Shown here: positions 1 through 5,520 of the stretch, piece after piece | Position numbering within the stretch: the stretch's first letter is position 1 | Layout of the letters: each line of letters begins with the position of its first letter | Assembly: GCA_963693635.1 (NCBI GenBank) | Contig: CAVOBC010000253.1 | Location: 1-7,237 of the forward strand | DNA: 7,237 nt | Source of the DNA: CAVOBC01 sp963693635 | Lineage (GTDB): Bacteria; Pseudomonadota; Gammaproteobacteria; Pseudomonadales; Azotimanducaceae | Reading direction: 5' to 3' | Made by a program: the position numbers and the translations under genes | The notes under the pieces: generated by a model | Told to the model about the DNA's origin: nothing | What the model saw: the letters and a program-made list of their open reading frames with translations, nothing else | Database searches by the model: none

Positions 1-6
1 GGTTCG

Positions 7-43
7 GGTCTGTCAGGCTGCTGAAAAAGCAGCCTGACAGACC
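7..43. repeat. Perfect 16-bp stem-loop
   Basis: Positions 7-22 are the exact reverse complement of 28-43, leaving a 5-base GAAAA loop (23-27). The arm reads GGTCTGTCAGGCTGCT. No T-tract follows (the next bases are GATACGTGG), so it does not look like an intrinsic terminator for a gene to the left. The inner part of the left arm also belongs to the terminal inverted repeat of the larger element at 14-127. What lies to its left is outside the window. Confidence 0.85.
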
Positions 44-127
44 GATACGTGGATTTCACGTTCGCTTCGCGAGCGGGCTGAGGCCCGCGCTCTGGAAAAG
101 TGCAGGAAGCACTTTTCCAGCAACCTG
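14..127. mobile_element. MITE-like small element with terminal inverted repeats and internal hairpins
   Basis: The left end (14-29, CAGGCTGCTGAAAAAG) and the reverse complement of the right end (112-127, CAGGTTGCTGGAAAAG) match at 14 of 16 positions, so the roughly 114 bp between behaves like a small element with terminal inverted repeats. Inside are further hairpins: GCGGGC/GCCCGC (73-78/83-88) and a perfect 12-bp stem (92-103/109-120). There is no convincing gene inside. The end sequence resembles insertion-sequence termini I know from many bacteria (CAGGCTGCTGAAAAA-type), but I cannot assign a family. CGGGT occurs at 5-9 and 128-132; it is a weak candidate target duplication because it is not symmetrically placed against the repeat ends. 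Alternatives are a REP/ERIC-like repeat or a decayed IS end pair. Confidence 0.5.
92..120. repeat. Perfect 12-bp stem-loop before the hydrolase gene
   Basis: CTGGAAAAGTGC (92-103) pairs perfectly with 109-120 around the loop AGGAA (104-108). The hairpin ends 14 bases before the Shine-Dalgarno of the next gene. If transcribed, it would sit in the 5' leader and could affect transcript stability or processing. An in-frame GTG at 100 lies inside this stem and is therefore a poor start-codon candidate. Confidence 0.7.
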
Positions 128-134
128 CGGGTAT

Positions 135-140
135 GAGGAG
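135..140 (+). promoter_or_regulatory. Ribosome binding site that fixes the hydrolase start
   Basis: GAGGAG lies 7 bases before the ATG at 148. This spacing selects ATG-148 over the in-frame GTG at 100 (inside a hairpin) and the ATG at 133 (which overlaps the Shine-Dalgarno). Confidence 0.8.
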
Positions 141-147
141 AGTTTTG

Positions 148-1011
148 ATGAGCGATGACGTGTTTGACCGGGTAGAGCATCACGAGACCGAGAATGATGG
201 GGTTGCGCTGCACTACGTAACGCTGGGTGAAGGCCCCGTTGTGTTGTTCGTGCACGGATTTCCGGATTTTTGGTACACATGGCGTGAACAGATGAATGCG
301 CTGTGCGGCGACTTCAAGACCGTTGCCATGGACACCCGCGCAAACAACCTGAGTGGCAAGCCGGACGGTGTAGAAAACTACACGATGCCGAATCTGCTGG
401 GTGATGTTGAAGCAGTAATACGTGACCTCGGTGTGGAGTCAGTGACGCTGGTCGGTCACGACTGGGGTGGCTCCATCTCCTGGCAGTTTGCGATGCACTA
501 CCCACAGCAGGTCAACAAACTGGTGATCTGCAATCTGACGCATCCGCGCGGCTACATGACCGTGCGCCAGAATGCATCGGCTGACCAGAAAGCCAACACC
601 CAGTACATCACTGACTTTCAGACACCGGGCTTTGAAGATCGCCTGACACCGGAAGTGCTGACAGGGATCTCGGCCGGTGACGCGGCCGATGAGGTTAAGG
701 CGCGATACCTTGAAGCGTTCTCGAATTCCTCGGTGAAGGGGATGCTCGATTACTATCGGGCAGCGTTCGGTGGCCTGAACACAGGGCAAGGCGGTCAACC
801 GCGGGAGTTGCCGCAACTCCCGATGCCGGTCCTGCAGTTCCACGGCTTGCTGGACAAGGCGGTGGACAAAGATGGCTTACGTGACACCTGGAACTGGATT
901 GACGCTGACTACACGCTCGTGACGATTCCGGACTGCAATCACTGGGTGCAACGTGAAGCGGCGGCGCTTGTTAGTACCACGATGCGCTCCTGGTTAGGTG
1001 ATCGGAGTTAG
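148..1011 (+). CDS. Alpha/beta hydrolase, epoxide hydrolase type
   Basis: Predicted cytoplasmic alpha/beta-fold hydrolase of 287 residues, a normal length for bacterial epoxide hydrolases. The family hydrolyses epoxides to vicinal diols through an aspartyl-ester intermediate. Visible motifs are the oxyanion-hole loop HGFP (36-39) in the family-typical HGFPDFWYTWR, the nucleophile elbow GHDWGG (103-108) with Asp105, a likely acid Asp236 (HGLLDKAV) and His265 in CNHWVQREA. Two candidate ring-opening cap tyrosines are also present: Tyr153 (YITDFQTPG context) and Tyr202 or Tyr203 (DYYRA). GHDWGG together with both tyrosines favours epoxide hydrolase over haloalkane or fluoroacetate dehalogenase, though a dehalogenase-like activity cannot be excluded from sequence alone. 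There is no signal peptide. The stop overlaps the stop of the convergent oxygenase gene. The substrate is unknown; an epoxide made by the nearby P450 is an inference. Confidence 0.85.
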   Translation: MSDDVFDRVEHHETENDGVALHYVTLGEGPVVLFVHGFPDFWYTWREQMNALCGDFKTVAMDTRANNLSGKPDGVENYTMPNLLGDVEAVIRDLGVESVTLVGHDWGGSISWQFAMHYPQQVNKLVICNLTHPRGYMTVRQNASADQKANTQYITDFQTPGFEDRLTPEVLTGISAGDAADEVKARYLEAFSNSSVKGMLDYYRAAFGGLNTGQGGQPRELPQLPMPVLQFHGLLDKAVDKDGLRDTWNWIDADYTLVTIPDCNHWVQREAAALVSTTMRSWLGDRS

Positions 1012-1871
1012 AGATCTGATGACTCATCAAGCGGCCTAATCCCAAACAGACGCACCTCGACACTCACCCGTGGCTGCAGTCCTTCCGTATCTGGAATGGG
1101 CACTGCGGAGTGCAGGGTCGGGCGAAAAACCTCGCCGTGTGGCGGGTGTGAATCGTAGGTAGTAAAGACCAGCGCCTCGTCGCACGTCATGTCGGAGAAA
1201 TAGCTCCAGCGCTGGCCATCATTCGGCTTGCAGTAGTGGGCATTGAATGGAACGGGTTTGGCGTTTTCATTCAGGTCGTACTCAAGGTCGCGCGGATCGA
1301 TGGAGGTGCGATCGCACACGGCGAGGGGTAATCGAGCGAGCGGTTCGGGGGATACCGAACGCCAGATGTTGATGCCCACCACACGCTTGTCGCTTGGCAT
1401 CGACTGAACTTCGCTGAACTTCTTGATGGTGGTCAGGCCGTCGTCAGACACAAAGTCCGCATAGTCATTGTGCACCGCCTGCGCGCAGGGCCCGTACTGG
1501 ATGCCGTCCTGCCAGTAGTGATCCTTGATTTCTTCGTTGCGGTACGTGTGGCTGTCAAGCCCGGAAAAGTGCGCGCCGGGAAGCAACGTCTTCCCCAGCG
1601 CCAGTATCTCGTCGTAATAGAATTCTCGAACCTCGTGGGCATCGGCCCAGTTCGTCACCCGAGAGGGCGCGCGCACCAGCATGAAGCCGATGCCGTTGGC
1701 CAGTAGCTCTGTCGAATCGACCGGTTTGTCGGTCACTTGCTGTGTCGCACGCGCGTCCCGAATCAACGTGGGCTGACGAAAGCGCGCTTGCATGATTTTT
1801 TGCTTTTCCTCCTCCGTTGCCCGATTCAAGGTGGCAGGGTTAGGAAAATTCAGCTTTCCGGTGAAGTCCAT
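1008..1871 (-). CDS. CmcJ/NvfI-family oxygenase-like protein (non-heme Fe, 2-oxoglutarate type)
   Basis: A 287-residue protein resembling the family that includes CmcJ (cephamycin 7-methoxylation), fungal NvfI/AsaB and so-called GA4-desaturase relatives. Family hallmarks are HNDYA (His134-Asn-Asp136, a HxD iron-binding pair), the block INIWRS followed by PLAVCDRTSIDPRDL (near 167-196), the WSYFSDM-DEALVFTTYDS stretch (near 222-241), a distal PTLHS with His254, and a C-terminal RVSVEVRLF with arginines that could bind 2-oxoglutarate. These suggest an Fe(II)/2-oxoglutarate hydroxylase, desaturase or similar enzyme; the reaction and substrate are unknown. I chose ATG-1871 over the in-frame TTG at 1877. 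Neither has a clear Shine-Dalgarno, and an in-frame stop lies just upstream. It is divergent from the SDR gene and convergent with the epoxide hydrolase, overlapping it by 4 bases. Confidence 0.8.
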   Translation of the reverse strand: MDFTGKLNFPNPATLNRATEEEKQKIMQARFRQPTLIRDARATQQVTDKPVDSTELLANGIGFMLVRAPSRVTNWADAHEVREFYYDEILALGKTLLPGAHFSGLDSHTYRNEEIKDHYWQDGIQYGPCAQAVHNDYADFVSDDGLTTIKKFSEVQSMPSDKRVVGINIWRSVSPEPLARLPLAVCDRTSIDPRDLEYDLNENAKPVPFNAHYCKPNDGQRWSYFSDMTCDEALVFTTYDSHPPHGEVFRPTLHSAVPIPDTEGLQPRVSVEVRLFGIRPLDESSDL

Positions 1872-1883
1872 GGGCAAGTGCTC

Positions 1884-1904
1884 GAACGTGGTTCAAGGGT
1901 GAAC
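1884..1904. promoter_or_regulatory. Alternating GAAC/GTTC half-sites before the oxygenase gene
   Basis: GAAC (1884-1887), GTTC (1891-1894) and GAAC (1901-1904) form two overlapping dyads: GAAC-GTG-GTTC and GTTCA-AGGG-TGAAC (1891-1904, perfect 5-bp arms). They sit 13 to 33 bases upstream of the oxygenase start on the minus strand. This could be an operator or a small leader hairpin that limits translation, which would fit the lack of a clear Shine-Dalgarno there. Short arms make chance possible. Confidence 0.35.
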
Positions 1905-2049
1905 AATAAAACGGTTACGAGGATCATTTCCAGTTGTTCTCCTGCCGAGCTCCTCTGGCGACTGAAGGTAAGCGTCCTGGCGAGCGCCTGACCGTGCTAT
2001 ATAGAAAGAACGATAGAACGCGCGGGTGATGTCCTGCTCTGCACGGATC

Positions 2050-2098
2050 TAATTGACACAGTTTGCACAGACCCGGTTGGCACAGACCGGGACAATTA
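2050..2098. promoter_or_regulatory. Composite operator-like repeat region before the SDR gene
   Basis: Outer arms TAATTG (2050-2055) and CAATTA (2093-2098) are inverted; extended to 12 bases each, 9 positions still match. Inside, CACAG occurs three times (2057, 2066, 2081). The longer repeat GCACAGACCCGG/GCACAGACCGG starts at 2065 and 2080, and CCCGGT/ACCGGG (2072-2077/2086-2091) forms a 6-bp dyad. The left part contains AATTGACA-N7-CACAGAC (2051-2072), which recurs before the P450 gene. TTGACA (2053-2058) equals a consensus -35 hexamer, but I see no matching -10 at 16-18 bases, so a protein-binding site is the better reading. Confidence 0.5.
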
Positions 2099-2101
2099 AG
2101 T

Positions 2102-2107
2102 GAGGGG
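2102..2107 (+). promoter_or_regulatory. Ribosome binding site of the SDR gene
   Basis: GAGGGG lies 8 bases before ATG-2116, a strong Shine-Dalgarno that supports this start. It begins only 3 bases after the operator-like region, so a bound repressor could cover the translation start region of the DNA. Confidence 0.7.
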
Positions 2108-2115
2108 ATAAGTGG

Positions 2116-3165
2116 ATGGCAACTTCGGAACAGAGTGACCAACGTCGAGGTGACGCGTTCGCGGGGACGCGACTAAAACTATGTGTTGCAGGCGCGAGTG
2201 GCCTCGTTGGCGCAAATATCACGCGCGAGGCACTCGCTCGTGGCTATCGGGTCAATGGCACCCTTCGCGACAGCACTGACCCCGACAAAGCGCCGTTTCT
2301 GCAAGCACTTCCAGGCGCAGGGGAACCCGGTACGGATGGATTGACGCTGTTTGATGCCGACATGGCAAACGCCACGGACTTCGATGAACCCGTTGCAGGC
2401 TGCGACTGTGTTTTCATCGCCTGCCTGATCCCAACGTATGCGGGCCCAGATGGAAAAGCCGCGCGCGAGATGGAAGATGACGAGGGTTATGAGCAAATTG
2501 TCCGGCCAACATTGGATGGCTGCATGAACATCCTGCATTCAGCCAGGAGCGCAGGGTTGTCCAAGGTCGTCATTTGCAGCAGTACCAGCAGTACCAATCC
2601 GGTCCCTGCGGTCGCGAACAAGAATGAGGTTGATCACTGGTCGGACGAGCACGTGCAATATCGTGCGAAAAAATACACGTCTGCCGCCAAGACGGTCATG
2701 GAAAAAGCGGCCATGAAGTTTGCGGACGACAATGGCATTCGGTTGTCCATCGTGCTGCCCACGCTGATGCTGGGGCCTGCGGTCATTCCTGAACACGCGA
2801 CCCGGGGCTTTCTGTCGTCTCTCGCTGATCTCGTCAAGGGCGAACCCGGTCGCCATGCTGCGGTCCCCAACGACTCCTCGTCGATGATCCACCTGCACGA
2901 CCTTGCCAATCTTTTCATGGCTGTCTACGAGAATCCGGATGCTCGTGGCCGGTACTTTGGCGTTTACGACTCATGGCATTGGCAGGATATCTACGCGGTT
3001 CTTCATGACCTGTTGCCAGAGACGCCAATGCCGACTGAGTTGAAGGACGCTCAGGTAACACCGACCAGTTTTGACTTTGCGCGTCGCGACAGTTTGGGCG
3101 TGCCCGTGCGCGCGATTCCGGAGATTCTGAGAGACACGGTCGAGTGGTGTCAGGAGAGCCTGTAA
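2116..3165 (+). CDS. Extended SDR, dihydroflavonol-4-reductase/cinnamoyl-CoA-reductase-like NAD(P)-dependent oxidoreductase
   Basis: A 349-residue Rossmann-fold enzyme. The nucleotide-binding motif GASGLVG (26-32) follows a beta strand, VNGTLRD (46-52) has Arg51 where relatives read the NADP(H) phosphate, and CSSTSS (154-159) supplies the likely catalytic serine or threonine. The segment KTVMEKAAMKFADDNGIRL (from 192) followed by VLPTLMLGP is typical of dihydroflavonol-4-reductase-like enzymes, which interconvert ketones or aldehydes and alcohols. One oddity is that the expected YxxxK reads YTSAAK (Tyr187, Lys192), one residue too long. There are no membrane segments, and about 18 extra residues precede the Rossmann strand. 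It lies upstream of the P450 in the same direction but 204 bp away, with a separate control region, so it is probably not strictly co-operonic. The substrate is unknown; oxidising or reducing a P450 product is an inference. Confidence 0.8.
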   Translation: MATSEQSDQRRGDAFAGTRLKLCVAGASGLVGANITREALARGYRVNGTLRDSTDPDKAPFLQALPGAGEPGTDGLTLFDADMANATDFDEPVAGCDCVFIACLIPTYAGPDGKAAREMEDDEGYEQIVRPTLDGCMNILHSARSAGLSKVVICSSTSSTNPVPAVANKNEVDHWSDEHVQYRAKKYTSAAKTVMEKAAMKFADDNGIRLSIVLPTLMLGPAVIPEHATRGFLSSLADLVKGEPGRHAAVPNDSSSMIHLHDLANLFMAVYENPDARGRYFGVYDSWHWQDIYAVLHDLLPETPMPTELKDAQVTPTSFDFARRDSLGVPVRAIPEILRDTVEWCQESL

Positions 3166-3210
3166 TGGTCGGTCTGCAAAGGGCAAGCTGACGTCGGACG
3201 GACGAGTGGA

Positions 3211-3239
3211 AATTGACAATATAGACACAGACTGTCAAT
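3211..3239. promoter_or_regulatory. Perfect dyad before the P450-TetR unit, probable regulator site
   Basis: ATTGACA (3212-3218) and TGTCAAT (3233-3239) are perfect inverted 7-mers around a 14-bp spacer. Nested inside is a second palindrome, ACAG-A-CTGT (3227-3235). The region 3211-3232 also carries the split motif AATTGACA-N7-CACAGAC shared with the SDR promoter region. TetR-family repressors bind dyads of this kind, and a TetR gene is coupled to the P450 downstream, so autoregulation through this site is a reasonable inference. It lies 131 bases before the P450 start. TTGACA could also be a -35 element, but the -10 candidate at 3236 (CAATCT) is poor. Confidence 0.55.
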
Positions 3240-3274
3240 CTGACGACGCGCGCGACCGGCGATCCCGCCCTTCT

Positions 3275-3326
3275 ATATCCACACCCGTATGTCCACGCAC
3301 GTTACATCCACGCCCGCTATCTACAC
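3275..3326. repeat. Short imperfect direct repeats in the P450 leader
   Basis: ATCCAC occurs at 3275-3280 and 3306-3311, each followed by a CCCG and a later AT; the pair forms an imperfect repeat of about 20 bases with a period of 31. Related TCCACGC (from 3290) and TCTACAC (from 3320) bring the number of TCCACRC-like units to four in about 50 bases. This could be a binding array for an activator between the dyad and the P450 start, or simple sequence drift. No function is assigned. Confidence 0.35.
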
Positions 3327-3369
3327 GGCGCGTTAAGCCCCTCAACCACCCCGACCAGGCCATTCAACA

Positions 3370-4692
3370 ATGAGCGCAAGGCCAGGCGACACTGCAAACG
3401 CACCCCCACCCCCCGCAATGCCGAGTGCGGCGGGTGCCGAAGAACAGGGTGAGATTCCGTCCGCGTACGATGTTCCGCTGGACAGCATCTTGCCGATCAA
3501 CCCGCGACTCTTTAGCGAGAATCGCTGGCAGGAGTACTTCGAGCGGCTGCGCGCAGAGGACCCGGTCCATTTCAACCAAACGGACATGGCGGGCAGATTC
3601 TGGTCCCTGGCACGGTATGAGGACATCAAACGGGTTGATGCCGACTGGCAGAACTTTAGTTCTGCAAAGGGTATTACCCTCGGCTTCCCGGTGGACGCCG
3701 AACCGCCCGAAGGCATGCTGGCCCTCAGCACCTTCATCGCGCAGGACCCCCCTGTGCACGATGTGCAGAGAAAGACTGTCACCGGCGTCGTCGCGCCACG
3801 CAACCTCGCCAATCTTGAGCCCCTGATCCGGGAGCGAACTTGCCAGGTGCTGGACTCGCTGCCAGAGGGCGAGACGTTTGACTGGGTGGACACCGTGTCC
3901 ATCGAGTTGACCACGATGATGCTTGCGACCTTGTTTGACTTTCCGTTTGAGGACCGGCGCAAGCTGACGCGGTGGTCTGACGTGACGTTCGCGATCCCCC
4001 GACCGGGCGGCATTGTTGAATCAACCGAGCAGCGCCGTGACGAACTGTTGGAGTGTCTTGAGTACTTCACACTACTCAAGGAAGAGCGACTCGTGAATCC
4101 GGGCAGCGACCTTGTTTCCATGCTGGCACACGGCGAGGACACGAAAGACATGCCGCCGATGGAGTATCTCGGCAACCTCATTCTGTTGATCGTCGGCGGC
4201 AATGACACAACGCGCAACTCGATGTCAGGCAGTGTCTATGCACTCGATAAGTTCCCGGACCAGTACGACAAGCTGATCGCGAGACCCGAACTGATGCCCG
4301 GGATGGTGGCGGAGATGATCCGCTGGCAAACCCCGCTCTCGTACATGCGGCGCACCGCCAATAATGATTGTGAGATCAGCGGCAAACAGATTAAGAAAGA
4401 CGATCAGATTCTCATGTGGTATGTCTCCGGCAATCGGGACGCGGACGTTTTTGCCAATGCGGATGTGCTCGATATCGAACGCCCCAACGCACGCCAGCAT
4501 CTGTCGTTTGGATTCGGCATCCACCGCTGCATGGGCAATCGACTGGCCGAGCAGCAACTGCGGATACTGTGGGAGGAGATCCTGGCGCGCTTCGACAAGA
4601 TAGAAGTGCAGGAAGAGCCGACTCGTACGCTTTCATCGTTCGTCAAGGGATACACGCATCTGCCGGTGAAGGTCAGGCGCAAGTCGGTTTGA
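3370..4692 (+). CDS. Cytochrome P450, CYP153 family (aliphatic terminal hydroxylase type)
   Basis: A 440-residue soluble bacterial P450. Landmarks are the I-helix oxygen-activation motif GGNDTT (276-281), the K-helix ExxR EMIR (315-318) and the heme-ligand loop FGFGIHRCMG (380-389) with Cys387 as thiolate ligand. Stretches such as GNDTTRNSMSG, IRWQTPLSYMRR, MWYVSGNRD and CMGNRLAEQQLRILWEEIL closely match my memory of CYP153A proteins, which hydroxylate medium-chain alkanes, alcohols or fatty acids at the terminal carbon and can epoxidise alkenes. CYP153 enzymes need a ferredoxin and a reductase; neither is encoded here. The first 30 or so residues are Ala/Pro-rich and probably disordered. Start ATG-3370 has only a weak AGG 10 bases upstream; Met17 (3418) is an alternative without a better site. 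The stop overlaps the TetR start. Subfamily and substrate are not determinable here. Confidence 0.92.
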   Translation: MSARPGDTANAPPPPAMPSAAGAEEQGEIPSAYDVPLDSILPINPRLFSENRWQEYFERLRAEDPVHFNQTDMAGRFWSLARYEDIKRVDADWQNFSSAKGITLGFPVDAEPPEGMLALSTFIAQDPPVHDVQRKTVTGVVAPRNLANLEPLIRERTCQVLDSLPEGETFDWVDTVSIELTTMMLATLFDFPFEDRRKLTRWSDVTFAIPRPGGIVESTEQRRDELLECLEYFTLLKEERLVNPGSDLVSMLAHGEDTKDMPPMEYLGNLILLIVGGNDTTRNSMSGSVYALDKFPDQYDKLIARPELMPGMVAEMIRWQTPLSYMRRTANNDCEISGKQIKKDDQILMWYVSGNRDADVFANADVLDIERPNARQHLSFGFGIHRCMGNRLAEQQLRILWEEILARFDKIEVQEEPTRTLSSFVKGYTHLPVKVRRKSV

Positions 4693-5357
4693 TGGGAGAC
4701 GCCAGTGTCGGGAGGTCTGTAGCCGTTGACAGCAAGACCTTACACAATCGTCAGGAAGACCGGCCCGGTCACGCTGCCGGGGTCGCGAAACGCGATGCCA
4801 TTCTTGGCGCCGCGAACGAGCAGTTCCGTCAGTACGGCTTTCGCAAGACATCGATGGATGATATATCCACTCGACTTGGCATCTCACGGGCTTCACTGTA
4901 TTCGTACTTTGGTAACAAGGACGAGATATTTCGCGGCGTTTCTATCGCGATTCACGAAGAAGCGCTGCGGGGCGCGGAAAGTCATTTGGCAGACAGCGTC
5001 AGTGCCCGGAACCTGCGCGCGCGTGTTCAAAGTGCGCTGCTCGCTCACCACGGGCCCTTTCAGAGCGCCGTGACGGAGTCAGCGCATGGCAGTGAGTTGT
5101 TTGATGAGCACGGCCGGCTTTGCGGTGACATCGTCGCGGATGCCCACGTTCGTTTCCAGACGATGCTTGCGGCCGCATTGAATGCGGCGTCGCGCACGGG
5201 TGAGATTGATCTCAAGGGTGTGGGGATAGCAGCGACCGCTGCCGCCGAGATCCTGAATCTGGCGGCAGCAGGGCTAAAGCAACAAGCGCCTGATCTTGCG
5301 ACATACAAGAACCGGGTTGTCGCGTTTGTGAAGGTGTTTGTCGCAGGCCTTGGCTGA
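4692..5357 (+). CDS. TetR/AcrR-family transcriptional regulator
   Basis: A 221-residue regulator. The N-terminal helix-turn-helix is classic: AKRDAILGAANEQFRQYGF (32-50), then TSMDDISTRLGIS (53-65) and the recognition helix with RASLYSYFGNKDEIF (66-80). The C-terminal ligand-binding half is divergent, as usual in the family. The first 30 or so residues form a polar extension before the HTH. ATG-4692 shares its A with the P450 stop (TGATG, 4690-4694); there is no close Shine-Dalgarno (an AGG is 14 bases away), so translation is probably coupled to the P450. An open frame runs further upstream, but only by overlapping the P450 gene. Its likely target is the dyad at 3212-3239 and perhaps the related site at 2051-2072. 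The inducer is unknown; a hydrophobic P450 substrate would fit. Confidence 0.9.
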   Translation: MGDASVGRSVAVDSKTLHNRQEDRPGHAAGVAKRDAILGAANEQFRQYGFRKTSMDDISTRLGISRASLYSYFGNKDEIFRGVSIAIHEEALRGAESHLADSVSARNLRARVQSALLAHHGPFQSAVTESAHGSELFDEHGRLCGDIVADAHVRFQTMLAAALNAASRTGEIDLKGVGIAATAAAEILNLAAAGLKQQAPDLATYKNRVVAFVKVFVAGLG

Positions 5358-5520
5358 TCCAGGTGCGGCCGGCGTGCTAATGACTTTGCGCCTTTCACCC
5401 TGCTTTTTTGCATTTTTCACTTTGGCCGATGGCAAAACTCCGTTGTGCAGGTATTCTGATGACGGTCCAACTCATTTGATCACCTGTCGCTTGCCCGTGT
5501 AGCGACGCAGGAGAACGTCG
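5358..5520. other. Intergenic gap between the TetR and MlrC-like genes
   Basis: This 163 bp stretch has an AT-rich patch with TTTTTT (5404-5409) and TTTTT (5413-5417). A stem before the T-run is only weakly possible (CAGGTG near 5360 against CACCCTG near 5397, bulged and with a loop of about 30 bases), so I do not call a terminator. No convincing -35/-10 pair was found. AGGAG at 5509-5513, 7 bases before ATG-5521, is a clear Shine-Dalgarno for the next gene. Confidence 0.5.

Noticed and set aside
1850..1927. Small minus-strand frame (about 25 codons, starting near 1927 after an AGGAG) ahead of the oxygenase gene, as a leader peptide
   Set aside because: It is short, its Shine-Dalgarno spacing is long (11 bases), it overlaps the oxygenase start out of frame, and it lacks an attenuator structure.
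1997..2002. TATATA as a -10 box in the divergent region
   Set aside because: No acceptable -35 hexamer at 16-18 bases on either strand.
3342..4217. Minus-strand open frame opposite the P450 gene
   Set aside because: The Ser/Arg-rich translation has no domain signature and lies entirely over a confident P450.
4416..4691. Long upstream extension of the TetR reading frame
   Set aside because: It overlaps the P450 heme-binding region in another frame, its translation is Arg/Pro-rich with no family similarity, and the ATG at 4692 places the HTH at a normal position.
5396..5417. Intrinsic terminator after the TetR gene at the TTTTTT run
   Set aside because: No compact GC-rich stem directly precedes the T-run; the best pairing is bulged with a loop of about 30 bases.
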